This document shows positions 1 to 8,141 of a stretch of DNA of 54,325 nucleotides, one piece after another. This DNA is from Polyangia bacterium (GTDB lineage: Bacteria; Myxococcota_A; Polyangia; Polyangiales; Sandaracinaceae): assembly GCA_030426845.1 (NCBI GenBank), contig JAUHXR010000017.1, positions 1 through 54,325 on the forward strand. The letters run 5' to 3'. A program made the position numbers and the translations under genes. Position 1 is the stretch's first letter. Every line of letters starts with the position of its first letter. The notes below the pieces were generated by a model that saw only the letters and a list, made by a program, of their open reading frames with translations, did not search any database and was not told where the DNA came from.

Positions 1-450
1 GAGGTAGTCGACGAGCGCCTTGGCCGCGTCGGCGGCCGGCTTGGCGTCCTCGGCCGCGCGGGTCGCGTCGACCATCGCCACCACCACGTCCGGCAGGCTC
101 TCGTCGAGGGCGCGGCGGGCCACCTCCACGACGTCGGGGCGCGCCGGGAGCTCGAGCCAGTCCAGGCGGCGTCCGTCCGCGTCGACGCGCACCCAGTCGC
201 CGTCGCGCGCCGGGGGCGCGGCGCCGTCCGGGCCGAAGGCCACCGCGCTCAGCAGGCCGTTGGCGAGGGCCATGCGTCCGGCCGGCCGTGCCCCGACGAC
301 GACGACGCGGGGGGCGCGCCGGTCGTAGAGGAGCCGCCGCAGCGCGGTGAGGTCGCGCTTGACCGCGCCCACGAAGGGGAGGCGATCGAGGACCTTCATC
401 CAGTCGTCGATCTCCGTCTGCTCGTTCCGCTGGGGACCCTGATGGCTCAT
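1..450 (-). CDS. GTPase-like protein with degenerate P-loop (partial, C-terminus missing)
   Basis: The reading frame begins at ATG 450 and is open to the window edge, giving the first 150 residues. After a hydrophobic strand (VVVVG) at residues 49-53 comes GARPAGRMALAN (53-64), which lines up with the G1 loop of Era/YcjX-type GTPases, normally GxPNxGKSxLxN. Here the Lys is Arg and the Ser/Thr is Met. A later VVVAMVDATR (121-130) resembles the strand before the G4 region of the same proteins. No clear DxxG is visible; the corresponding stretch reads DWLELPA. I infer a translation-factor-class GTPase fold that may bind nucleotide poorly or not at all. The missing C-terminal half prevents a family assignment. 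Confidence 0.6.
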   Translation of the reverse strand, partial: MSHQGPQRNEQTEIDDWMKVLDRLPFVGAVKRDLTALRRLLYDRRAPRVVVVGARPAGRMALANGLLSAVAFGPDGAAPPARDGDWVRVDADGRRLDWLELPARPDVVEVARRALDESLPDVVVAMVDATRAAEDAKPAADAAKALVDYL

Positions 451-557
451 CGCTGGATAGGATAACCGGGCCCCGGGCCCGCCGCTTCCAGGCCTTCACG
501 CAACTTCATCGAACGCGCCCCGCCGCCGGCGGGGAGGTCTGCGCTACCCTCGCGGCC

Positions 558-2123
558 ATGCGCGAGCTCTTCGACCCGGGCCTCCCCGAGCGCCTCAACA
601 TGGCCGACTACTACCTCGACGCGCGGGTGCGCGAGGGGCGCGGCGAGCGCGCCGCGGTGAAGGTCGGGGATCGCACGTGGACCTATGCCGAGGTCAAGGA
701 GCTCGCCGACCGGTGCGCCAACGCGCTCCGGGCGCGCGGCGTCGACGCCGAGGACCGGGTGCTCTTCCTCCTGTTCGACGGCATCGACTTCGTCACCACG
801 TTCTTCGGGACGCTCAAGGCGGGCGGCGTCTTCTGCATGGGCAACCCGCTGCTCTCGGAGGCGGACTTCGACTACCTCCTCGAGTACACCGGCGCGCGGG
901 CGGTGGTCGCCGACGTCGGCACCCTCGACCGGCTCGCCCCCGCGCTCGCGCGCCACCCGCGCTGCCGCGTGCGCCTCGCGGCCGGGGAGGGCGCGCTCCC
1001 CGAGGGGTTCGAGCGCTTCGACGAGGTCCTCGCCGCCGCCTCGGCCGACCCCTACACCCACGACACCCACGGCGACGACGTGGCTGGCTGGCTCTTCACC
1101 AGCGGCACGACGGGCAAGCCCAAGGGGGCGGTCCACCTCCACCGGCACTTCCCGTTCAACACCGAGTGCTACGCGAAGCGCGTCCTCGCGCTGGACGAGG
1201 ACGACGTCTTCGTGAGCGTCTCCCGCCTCTTCTTCGGCTACGCGACGGGCACGAACCTCATGTTCCCCTTCGCGGTGGGCGGCTGCGCCGTGCTGTTCCC
1301 GGACAAGCCGACGCCGGAGCTCCTGTTCGATCACATCGAGCGCCACCGCGTCACCGTGCTGACCAACGTGCCGGCCATGATCCGCAAGATGCTCGACGAC
1401 GAGTCCGCGCCCACGAGGGACCTGAGCAGCCTCCGCATGTGCCTGAGCGCGGGCGAGGCGCTCCCCGCGTCGCTCTACGAGCGGTGGACCGCGCGCTGGC
1501 CGGTCGAGATCCTCGACGGCATCGGCTCGGCCGAGATGTTCCACATCTACATCACCAACTACCCGGGCGACGTGAAGCTCGGCTCGCTCGGCCGGCTCGT
1601 CCCTGGCTACGACGCGCGCGTCGTGGGGCCCGACGGCGACGACGTGCCCGACGGCGAGATCGGGCGGCTCTGGATCCGCGGGGCGAGCGCCGCCCTCTGT
1701 TACTGGCGCGACCAGCGCAAGTCCCACGACGTGTTCCGCGGCGAGTGGACGGTCAGCGCCGACCTGTTCCGGCGGGAGGGCGACTACTTCTATTACGCGG
1801 GTCGAGGGGACGACATGCTCAAGGTGCGCGGCATGTTCGTGAGCCCGCTCGAGATCGAGGACTGCCTCGCGACGCACCCGGCGGTGCGCGAGGCGGCGGT
1901 GATCGGCATCGACGACGGCGCCGGGCTCACCGTGCCCAAGGCCTTCGTCGCGCTCCGCGACGGGCACGCGCCGAGCGACGCGCTCGTCGAGGCGCTCCAG
2001 CAGCACGCCAAGACGAAGCTCGCGCGCTACAAGTTCCCGCACGAGGTGGCCTTCGTGGACGCCTTGCCGCGCAACGACCGGGGCAAGGTCGTCCGCCGCG
2101 CGCTGAGCGCGCCGTCCACGTAA
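558..2123 (+). CDS. AMP-forming acyl/aryl-CoA ligase, benzoate-CoA ligase type
   Basis: 521 residues, the normal length for the ANL adenylating family. The ATP-binding P-loop TSGTTGKPKG is at residues 181-190. The motif YYAGRGDDMLKVRGMFVSP marks the hinge to the C-terminal domain, and the conserved catalytic Lys is K510 in NDRGKVVRR. The run RLFFGYATGTNLMFPF and the ending LARYKFPHEV are typical of benzoate-CoA ligases rather than acetyl-CoA synthetases. The predicted reaction is ATP-dependent thioesterification of an aromatic or short carboxylate to CoA through an acyl-adenylate, in the cytoplasm. No ring-reduction or ring-cleavage genes are adjacent, so the substrate is uncertain. The ATG at 558 starts the conserved N-terminus. 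Confidence 0.9.
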   Translation: MRELFDPGLPERLNMADYYLDARVREGRGERAAVKVGDRTWTYAEVKELADRCANALRARGVDAEDRVLFLLFDGIDFVTTFFGTLKAGGVFCMGNPLLSEADFDYLLEYTGARAVVADVGTLDRLAPALARHPRCRVRLAAGEGALPEGFERFDEVLAAASADPYTHDTHGDDVAGWLFTSGTTGKPKGAVHLHRHFPFNTECYAKRVLALDEDDVFVSVSRLFFGYATGTNLMFPFAVGGCAVLFPDKPTPELLFDHIERHRVTVLTNVPAMIRKMLDDESAPTRDLSSLRMCLSAGEALPASLYERWTARWPVEILDGIGSAEMFHIYITNYPGDVKLGSLGRLVPGYDARVVGPDGDDVPDGEIGRLWIRGASAALCYWRDQRKSHDVFRGEWTVSADLFRREGDYFYYAGRGDDMLKVRGMFVSPLEIEDCLATHPAVREAAVIGIDDGAGLTVPKAFVALRDGHAPSDALVEALQQHAKTKLARYKFPHEVAFVDALPRNDRGKVVRRALSAPST

Positions 2124-2138
2124 GGGGACGTTCCGACG

Positions 2139-2154
2139 ACCGGCGTCGGCCGGT
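2139..2154. terminator. Short GC hairpin after the CoA ligase
   Basis: A perfect 6-bp stem, ACCGGC and GCCGGT, closes on the tetraloop GTCG. It lies 16 nt after the ligase stop codon and before the CBS gene. No T-run follows, so it may be a weak terminator, an RNA-stabilising hairpin or chance in GC-rich DNA. Confidence 0.25.
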
Positions 2155-2194
2155 GGGTTGCGGCGGCCGGGCGCGGGCCTATCTGAGCGGGGTC

Positions 2195-2626
2195 ATGCCC
2201 GAGAAGACCACCGTACGCCACCTCATGAGCACCGACCTCGCGACGCTCCAGCCGGACGAGGACATCTCCTTCGCGACGGGCGCGATGCGCTTCCACCGCA
2301 TCCGCCACCTCCCCGTCGTCGAGGACGCAAAGCTGATCGGTCTGGTGTCGCACCGCGACCTGCTGCGGGCCCAGGCGATCGTGGCCAGCCGGATGCGCGA
2401 CGGAGCGAAGGCCGGCGCGACCGCCGTCCCCGCCCGGGAGTTCATGACGACCGAGACGCAGACGGTGCATCCCGACACCCCGGCGGACGAGGCAGCGGCG
2501 CTCCTCGTGCGGCACAAGATCGGGTGCCTCCCGGTCGTCGAGGACGGCGCCCTGGTGGGGATCGTGACCGAGGCCGACTTCCTCTCGTGGGCGGTCGGGA
2601 TGCTCGCGAGCGCGAACGCGTTCTGA
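2195..2626 (+). CDS. Two-CBS-domain protein
   Basis: 143 residues consisting almost entirely of a Bateman module. The first CBS repeat is at about 6-60 (VRHLMSTDLATLQPDE through HLPVVEDAKLIGLVSHRDLL). The second is at about 80-135 (AREFMTTETQTVHPDT through CLPVVEDGALVGIVTEADFL). Such modules bind adenosine nucleotides and act as energy or ligand sensors. No effector domain is fused. The ATG at 2195 begins directly with the first repeat. Longer open frames upstream are shadows of the ligase. It is transcribed in the same direction as the ligase, 71 nt downstream, but the cellular partner is unknown. Confidence 0.88.
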   Translation: MPEKTTVRHLMSTDLATLQPDEDISFATGAMRFHRIRHLPVVEDAKLIGLVSHRDLLRAQAIVASRMRDGAKAGATAVPAREFMTTETQTVHPDTPADEAAALLVRHKIGCLPVVEDGALVGIVTEADFLSWAVGMLASANAF

Positions 2627-2740
2627 TCCGACCGACCAACCGACAGCGCGCTGTAAGCTCGTCCCCGCGGGAAGGTCCTCCGTGGAGGGTCGTACCCCGA
2701 TCCGGTGGAGGTCGCTCTCGCGGCCTGGAAAGGTGGATCG

Positions 2741-4981
2741 ATGGATCTGGGCGCGCTGGGCGACCTGATGGGCGGAGCCGGGGCCGACGTGTCGGTCTCG
2801 GTGGAGATCGACGGGCTCGGCCAAGGGCCGGTGCAGGCCAAGTCGGTCCAGCTCGAGGAGCGGATCGGTGCGGTCACGGCCTGCGCGGTGACCGTGGGGG
2901 CGGCGGCGGTGGAGGACGTCCGCGACCTCTTCGGCAAGGACGCGGTCGTCCGCATCCAGCGGAGCGCGCTCGCGCCGCCGCGGGTGTTCCGGGGCCTCGT
3001 GCGCGGCGGGAGCGTGGTCGGCGATCCGATGGGCGGCACCTCGCTCCGCCTCGAGCTCGCCGCGGGGCTGTGGCTGCTCGGGCAGACCCGCGATTCGCGC
3101 GTCTACCAGGACGTCACCGTGCCCGAGCTAGTGCAGCAGGTCGTCAACGAGCTGCTGGGCGATCGGCGCTACGAGGTGCGCCTCGAGCTGGCCGAGGAGT
3201 ACCCGCGGCACGAGTACCTCGTGCAGCACCGCGAGAGCCACCTCGCGTTCCTGACGCGCGTGATGGCGCAGGAGGGCATCTGGTACACGTTCGACCCCGA
3301 CCCGGAGGACGACGAGGACTGCGACCACGAGATCCTCGTGCTGTCGGACGCGAACGGGAACCGGCCGACCTTCGACGACGGCGGCGAGGGGCGGCTGGCC
3401 GTGCACAGCGGCGGCGGGCCCCTGCCGCCGGAGTCGGCCGGCCCGCTCCGGGTGGGGCGCCGGCTCGGCCCGACCGACGCGGTGGTGTCCGGCTACGACT
3501 GGACCAACCCGGGGCTCGCGGTGCGCAGCCAGCAGCCGGGCGGCACGCGGCTTCCCGTCGAGGTCCACGACCACGTGGCCACGAGCCACCACGACTACGA
3601 CGGGAGCCAGTACACCGCGCACACCGCGGAGCGGCAGGCGCGGTTCGGGCGCGAGCGCTTCGCGCTCAGCCGGACGAGCTGGACCCTGCAGACGACCGCC
3701 GTCAACCTGCGCGCCGGCGACCTGGTCGAGCTGACCGGCGAGGACGGGCGCTTCCTGGTGCTCCGCTCGACCGCGACGCTGGTCCGGGGGCGCTTCTCCA
3801 ACGCGGTGACCGTGGCCCCGGAGGAGCTGCCCTACCGGCCGCCGCCGATGCCGAGGCCGCGGATGCAGGGGCCGGAGACGGCCACCGTGGTGGGCACCGG
3901 AGAGGTGCACACGGACTTGCATGGTCGCGTCAAGGTGCGCTTCCACTGGGACCGGCACTCCGAGAGCGACGACAAGGCGTCGGCGTGGATCCGCGTGGCC
4001 CAGCCGTGGGCGGGCGCGGGGCACGGCAGCGTGTTCGTCCCGCGCGTCGGCTCCGAGGTCGTCGTCGGCTTCCTCGGCGGCGACGCGGACCGCCCGGTGA
4101 TCCTGGGCAGCCTCTACAACGGGCAGAACCGGCCGCCGGTAGACCTCCCGGGCAGCCAGCTCCGCGCGGGCTTCAAGACGAGCCAGCACGAGCTGTGGCT
4201 CGACGACGGAGGCGGGGTCGCGCTCTCGGCTGGCGGGGACATGTCGGAGTCCGTCTCGGGCGGCAAGAGCGTGAGCGTCGGTGGCGCCTCGAGCATGTCC
4301 TACGCGGGCGGCTGCTCCATGAGCTTCGCGGGCGGCTCGAGCCAGAGCTTCTCGGGCGGCGCGAGCACCACGATCGACGGCGGCGAGACCCGGACGGTGA
4401 GCGGCGGCTCGACCGTGTCGGTGAGCGGCCCGAGCGTGACCTCCTGCGAGGGCGACGTCGCGAGCGCGATCGTGGGGGCGGTCACGAGCAAGATCACCGG
4501 CTCGAAGGCGACCGAGGTCGTCGGCGACGTGACCCGCGAGGTGCAGGGCGCGGTGACCGAGCGGGTGAGCGGCGCGATCGAGCAGACCGCGGAGTCGCTG
4601 ACCCAGACCGTGCGCGGGGCGCTGCAGGTCAGCGCCACCGGCGACGCCTCCATCTCGTCCACCAGCGCGTTCAGCGCGGTCGCGGCGGACGCGCGGGTGA
4701 TCTCGCACGGCGCGCTGGCGCTGGTCGCCCAGGTGCTCGAGACGACCGCGGCCCAGACCGAGCGGTCCGTCACGCGGGACACCCTGATCGCACAGGCGGC
4801 GACGCAGATCGTCTCGACCCGAACGAGCGCGGTGACGACGGACCTGCTCGAGCGCGCCGTCGTGATCGAGCGGACCGAGACCTCGATGCGCGAGCTCAAG
4901 TCGAGCATCGAGCGCGTCGGGCAGGACATCCGTCAGAGCGACGTGTCCTGCGCGGTCTCCAACCTGCTGCTGATCGGCTGA
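2741..4981 (+). CDS. vgrG: Type VI secretion spike protein VgrG
   Basis: 746 residues. The N-terminal 350 or so resemble the phage gp27-like base (residues with EYPRHEYLVQHRESHLAFL, the Phage_GPD signature in VgrG). They are followed by the gp5-like OB domain (ETATVVGTGEVHTDLHGRV, VRFHWDRHSESDDKASAWIR, AQPWAGAGHGSVFVPRVG, GSLYNGQNRPP). The last 270 residues are Ser/Gly/Thr-rich with a short periodic pattern (for example SVSGG, SMSYAGG, SMSFAGG, SQSFSGG), expected for the triple-stranded beta-needle. The ATG at 2741 has a good GGAAAGG site upstream; a GTG at 2705 would add 12 unconserved residues. The stop lies 3 nt before the next gene, whose product is therefore a candidate cargo. No other T6SS component is in the window. 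Confidence 0.93.
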   Translation: MDLGALGDLMGGAGADVSVSVEIDGLGQGPVQAKSVQLEERIGAVTACAVTVGAAAVEDVRDLFGKDAVVRIQRSALAPPRVFRGLVRGGSVVGDPMGGTSLRLELAAGLWLLGQTRDSRVYQDVTVPELVQQVVNELLGDRRYEVRLELAEEYPRHEYLVQHRESHLAFLTRVMAQEGIWYTFDPDPEDDEDCDHEILVLSDANGNRPTFDDGGEGRLAVHSGGGPLPPESAGPLRVGRRLGPTDAVVSGYDWTNPGLAVRSQQPGGTRLPVEVHDHVATSHHDYDGSQYTAHTAERQARFGRERFALSRTSWTLQTTAVNLRAGDLVELTGEDGRFLVLRSTATLVRGRFSNAVTVAPEELPYRPPPMPRPRMQGPETATVVGTGEVHTDLHGRVKVRFHWDRHSESDDKASAWIRVAQPWAGAGHGSVFVPRVGSEVVVGFLGGDADRPVILGSLYNGQNRPPVDLPGSQLRAGFKTSQHELWLDDGGGVALSAGGDMSESVSGGKSVSVGGASSMSYAGGCSMSFAGGSSQSFSGGASTTIDGGETRTVSGGSTVSVSGPSVTSCEGDVASAIVGAVTSKITGSKATEVVGDVTREVQGAVTERVSGAIEQTAESLTQTVRGALQVSATGDASISSTSAFSAVAADARVISHGALALVAQVLETTAAQTERSVTRDTLIAQAATQIVSTRTSAVTTDLLERAVVIERTETSMRELKSSIERVGQDIRQSDVSCAVSNLLLIG

Positions 4982-4984
4982 GCG

Positions 4985-5821
4985 ATGGGGCGGCGCCTCT
5001 TCATCGCGATGTTCGGCGGGCTCGACCCGCGCGTGTGGAAGGTCGGGGACCGCGACGGATTCAGGTACGACTACATGGACTCGGCGATCGGCGACGCGTA
5101 CCACATCGCGGTGGAGGCCATGGGCGGCTACAGCCAGCACGTGCCCAACCACGAGTACCAGGTGACCCGCGAGGAGTACATCCGTCGGATGCGGTTCGCG
5201 GAGCCCGACTACGTCGAGAGGGGGTACCTCGACGATGAGATCGCGCTCGCCGAGGAGCGTCCCGACGAGCTGATCAGCCGCGTGGGGACCCTCCGCGCCG
5301 CGTACCCACCCGTCTCGAACAACTCGTTCATCTTCCCGGCACACGATCTCGATACCGCGATCGGCTACGTCGAGACGATCGCCCGCCCGGGCGACGTGAT
5401 CGGCGAGCTGCTCCTCCTGGACCACGGCCTGATGGCGGGTGACCAGTTCACGAGCATGTCCTTCGGGAAGGACATGATCAGCGCCTTCTCCACCGGGCCG
5501 GACGGCGGCCACCACATCGACGAGTTCGCGCGGCTCCGACCGTTCGTGGACGAGCAGACGATCATCAGCCTGGCCGGCTGCTCGGTGGCCTCCAACGCGG
5601 AGGGCCGCCAGCTCCTGATCAACGTCGCGACGATCCTCGGCGTGAGGGCGCAGGGGTTCACCGAAGACCAGTTCGTGCATTACCCCGGCATCGAGGGGAC
5701 CGTGGTGATCTGCGATCCGAGCGGGTGCCTCGAGAACCCCGGCAGCGAGACGACGCCGTTCGCGCAGACCGTCTACGGTCACCCGGTGGAGTACGGAAAC
5801 GACGATCCGGGCTGGGAGTAG
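4985..5821 (+). CDS. Putative VgrG-linked effector with caspase/DUF4347-like motif pattern
   Basis: 278 residues, starting 3 nt after vgrG and so almost certainly co-translated. I do not recognise a full-length family. The segment GELLLLDHGLMAG puts a His-Gly (H147-G148) after a hydrophobic strand. TIISLAGCSVASNAEGRQLL puts a Gly-Cys (G198-C199) after another, followed by NVATILGVRAQGF. This order, spacing of about 50 residues and the GC-VA-x-GxxLL sequence resemble DUF4347 and clan CD (caspase/gingipain) proteases, which use a His-Cys dyad. There is no signal peptide, as expected for VgrG-delivered cargo. No obvious immunity gene follows; the next gene is a creatininase homologue. The function is inferred; an adaptor or chaperone is an alternative. 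Confidence 0.6.
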   Translation: MGRRLFIAMFGGLDPRVWKVGDRDGFRYDYMDSAIGDAYHIAVEAMGGYSQHVPNHEYQVTREEYIRRMRFAEPDYVERGYLDDEIALAEERPDELISRVGTLRAAYPPVSNNSFIFPAHDLDTAIGYVETIARPGDVIGELLLLDHGLMAGDQFTSMSFGKDMISAFSTGPDGGHHIDEFARLRPFVDEQTIISLAGCSVASNAEGRQLLINVATILGVRAQGFTEDQFVHYPGIEGTVVICDPSGCLENPGSETTPFAQTVYGHPVEYGNDDPGWE

Positions 5822-5860
5822 AGCTACTCGCCGGCCGGGGATCGGAGGTAGGGTGTAGCG

Positions 5861-6637
5861 ATGCGGCGGCTCCCGGACCGGCTGGCGGAGATGACCTACG
5901 AGGAGGCGACCGCGGTGATCGCCGAGGGCGCGGTGGCGCTCCTGCCCGCGGGGGCGACCGAGGCCCACGGGCCGCACCTGCCCCTCAGCACGGACGTGGT
6001 GATCTCGGAGACGGGAGCGCGCCGTGCGGTCGCGAAGCTGCGCGCCGAGGGCCAGGCGGCGGTGGTGCTGCCGCCGCTCGCCTACGCGGTGACCGAGTTC
6101 GCGGCCGACTTCGGCGGGACGCTGTCGCTCCCGATCGAGACCGCCACCGCGCTCGCCCGCGACGTGATGCTCGCCGCCGCGCGCGCGGGCTTCCTCGGGG
6201 TGGTGGTCTGCAACGCGCACCTCGAGCCCGGCAACCTCGCCGCGCTCCGCGGCGCGGTGGACGCGGCGCGCGAGGCGGGGGTCAAGGCGACCTTCCCGGA
6301 CGTGACGCGCAAGCCCCACGCGCTGCGGCTCGGCGACGAGTTCCGCTCGGGCGCGTGCCACGCCGGGAGCTACGAGACGAGCCTGGTGCTCGCCGCCGAC
6401 CCGTTCCTCGTGCGCGAGGACGTAGCGGCGGGGCTGGAGCCGAACCCGAGCTCGCTCTCGGTCGCGATCCGCGAGGGCAAGCAGAGCTTCCTCGAGGCGG
6501 GCGGGCCGCGGGCCTACTTCGGCTACCCGGCCGACGCGACCGCGGGGGAGGGCGAGCGGCTCTACGCGGAGCTCGCGGACATCTTCGCCTCGGCCGCGCG
6601 CGCGCTGCTCGGGGAGATCCCCCCCGAGGCGCCGTAG
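5861..6637 (+). CDS. Creatininase-family metal-dependent amidohydrolase
   Basis: 258 residues, normal for the family that includes creatinine amidohydrolase, FAPy deformylase ArfB and mycofactocin protease MftE. The metal-ligand pattern is intact: E34 and H36 in ATEAHGPHL, D45 in LSTDVV, H120 and E122 in CNAHLEPGN, and the later Glu in HAGSYETS (E172). The predicted activity is hydrolysis of an amide bond with one or two divalent metals in the cytoplasm. The substrate cannot be read from sequence, and no mycofactocin or creatine genes are nearby. It starts 39 nt after the putative effector gene and is 8 nt from the next small membrane protein gene, so it may share their transcript. Confidence 0.85.
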   Translation: MRRLPDRLAEMTYEEATAVIAEGAVALLPAGATEAHGPHLPLSTDVVISETGARRAVAKLRAEGQAAVVLPPLAYAVTEFAADFGGTLSLPIETATALARDVMLAAARAGFLGVVVCNAHLEPGNLAALRGAVDAAREAGVKATFPDVTRKPHALRLGDEFRSGACHAGSYETSLVLAADPFLVREDVAAGLEPNPSSLSVAIREGKQSFLEAGGPRAYFGYPADATAGEGERLYAELADIFASAARALLGEIPPEAP

Positions 6638-6645
6638 GTTCGGGC

Positions 6646-6915
6646 ATGGCTGAGGTCACCGACGCGGAGCTCGACGAGGTCGCCCGGCGCGTGCGCGCCC
6701 ACAACCGGCGGAGCTCGTTCGCGAAGATGGCGGGGGTGGGGGTCGCGCTCGGCGCGGTGCTGATCGCGGCGCTGATCCGCATGGCGCTCCCGGCCGAGGT
6801 CGCGGACGCGATCGGCAACAAGCCGATGATCGGGCTCGCCATGGTCGGCCTGGCCGCCGGCGCCTTCGTCAACAACCGCCTCGAGCCCAAGGGCGACCCG
6901 CTCGAAGACGAGTGA
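6646..6915 (+). CDS. Small membrane protein, unknown function
   Basis: 89 residues. A charged N-terminus (about 1-27) precedes two hydrophobic segments, about 28-48 (MAGVGVALGAVLIAALIRMA) and 60-75 (MIGLAMVGLAAGAFV), and an acidic C-terminus. It is probably an inner-membrane protein with both ends cytoplasmic. The ATG at 6646 lies 8 nt after the creatininase stop codon, which suggests one transcript. No family was recognised. A strong hairpin follows at 6974-7004. Confidence 0.6.
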   Translation: MAEVTDAELDEVARRVRAHNRRSSFAKMAGVGVALGAVLIAALIRMALPAEVADAIGNKPMIGLAMVGLAAGAFVNNRLEPKGDPLEDE

Positions 6916-6973
6916 GGCGGGAGGCGCACAGACCTCGCGCGCTCGAGCACGAGCGCACGCGGGCTTGCGCGAG

Positions 6974-7004
6974 ACCCCAGCCCGGCCGGGGCCGGGCGTG
7001 GGGT
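6974..7004. terminator. Bidirectional hairpin terminator between convergent genes
   Basis: The arms ACCCCAGCCCGG and CCGGGCGTGGGGT pair over 12 bp with one bulged G and a 6-nt loop. The hairpin sits between the plus-strand small membrane protein (stop 6915) and the minus-strand acyl-CoA dehydrogenase (stop 7010). Only two Ts follow on the plus strand, as is common in GC-rich genomes. Confidence 0.55.
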
Positions 7005-7009
7005 TGGCC

Positions 7010-8137
7010 TCAGCCGAGGTCGGCGGTGAAGCGGGGCGAGCTCATGTAGCGCGCCACGTGGTGCGCCTCGTCGCCGAAGAGCGCGTTGAGCACGCGCATC
7101 CGCTTGAAGTAGAGGCTGATGTCGTGCTCGTCGGTCACGCCGACGCCGCCGTGGAGCTGGGTGCCCTGCGCGACCACGAAGAAGCCGCCGTTGGTGAGCT
7201 GCGCCTTGGCCGCGCTGACGGCCGAGCGCCGCACGTCGTCGTCGTCCTCGTCGACCCTCGCGTTGGCGAGGATCGAGGTGCCCTTGAGCAGCTCGACCTG
7301 CACGAACATGTCGACGGCGCGGTGCTGGAGCGCCTGGAACACCCCGATCGGCACGCCGAACTGCTTGCGCGTCTTGAGGTACTCCACCGTCATCCAGAGC
7401 ACCGCGTTGGCGACGCCGAGGCCCTCGGCGCACGCCGCGGCCGCGCCCTTGTCGAGCACGAGGTCGAGGACCGGCGCGGCCGCGCCCTCCTCCCCCAGCA
7501 GCCGGCCCTCGGCGCCGTCGAGCCGCACGCGCGCCGCGCGGCCGCCGTCCATCGTCCGGACGCTCGTGACGTCGAGGCCCTTGGCGCCCTTGGCCACCGC
7601 GAAGAGCGAGAGGCCGCCCGGCGCCTGCGCGCTGACCACGAGGTGATCGGCCGCGTGCCCGTTCAGGACCCAGGTCTTCTCGCCGTGGAGCGCCCAGGCG
7701 TCGCCGGACTTCTCGGCGCGCGCCTCGACCGCGGCGGGATCGTAGCGCGAGCCCGCCTCGCTCCACGCGAGCGCGAGGCTCGTCTGGCCCTCACACATCG
7801 GCTCGAGCAGCTCCTTCTGCTGCGCGGGCGTGGCGCCGTGGACGACCGCCATCCCGCCGAGCACGACGCTCGCGACGAGCGGCTCGGGCACGAGCGTGCT
7901 GCCGAGCTGCTCGAGCACGAGCGACGTGTCGATCATCGTGCCGCCGAAGCCGCCGACCTCCTCGGGGAGCGGCAGTCCGAGCCAGCCCAGCTCGCCCATC
8001 TGTCGCCACACCGCCGGGTCGTAGCCCAGCTCGCTGTCGCGCAGCTTGCGCATGCGCTCCACCGGCGACTCCTTCTGCACGAAGGAGCGCGCGGTGTCGC
8101 GGATCATCTTCTGGTCCTCGGTGAGCTCGAAGTCCAT
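7010..8137 (-). CDS. Acyl-CoA dehydrogenase
   Basis: 375 residues with the usual three-part layout: an alpha N-terminal domain (MDFELTEDQKMIRDTARSF), a middle beta domain (LALAWSEAGSRYDP and GEKTWVLNGHAADHLVV), and an alpha C-terminal domain with YLKTRKQFGVPIGVFQALQH and TQLHGGVGVTDEHDISLYFK. The protein should bind FAD and oxidise an acyl-CoA thioester at C2-C3. The usual Glu base near GGVGVTDEH is not placed exactly as in short-chain enzymes, so substrate class is open. It lies 4 nt downstream of a second acyl-CoA dehydrogenase; such pairs often form alpha2beta2 heteromers in steroid, bile-acid or aromatic side-chain degradation (for example FadE26-27 type). That heteromer is an inference here. 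Confidence 0.92.
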   Translation of the reverse strand: MDFELTEDQKMIRDTARSFVQKESPVERMRKLRDSELGYDPAVWRQMGELGWLGLPLPEEVGGFGGTMIDTSLVLEQLGSTLVPEPLVASVVLGGMAVVHGATPAQQKELLEPMCEGQTSLALAWSEAGSRYDPAAVEARAEKSGDAWALHGEKTWVLNGHAADHLVVSAQAPGGLSLFAVAKGAKGLDVTSVRTMDGGRAARVRLDGAEGRLLGEEGAAAPVLDLVLDKGAAAACAEGLGVANAVLWMTVEYLKTRKQFGVPIGVFQALQHRAVDMFVQVELLKGTSILANARVDEDDDDVRRSAVSAAKAQLTNGGFFVVAQGTQLHGGVGVTDEHDISLYFKRMRVLNALFGDEAHHVARYMSSPRFTADLG

Positions 8138-8141
8138 GGGG

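Noticed and set aside
20-328. Small plus-strand open frame at the left edge
   Set aside because: It is Ser/Arg-rich and antisense to the GTPase-like gene.
3128-6361. A 1077-codon open frame opposite vgrG and the effector
   Set aside because: It is a GC-driven shadow; vgrG and creatininase are clearly coding on the other strand.
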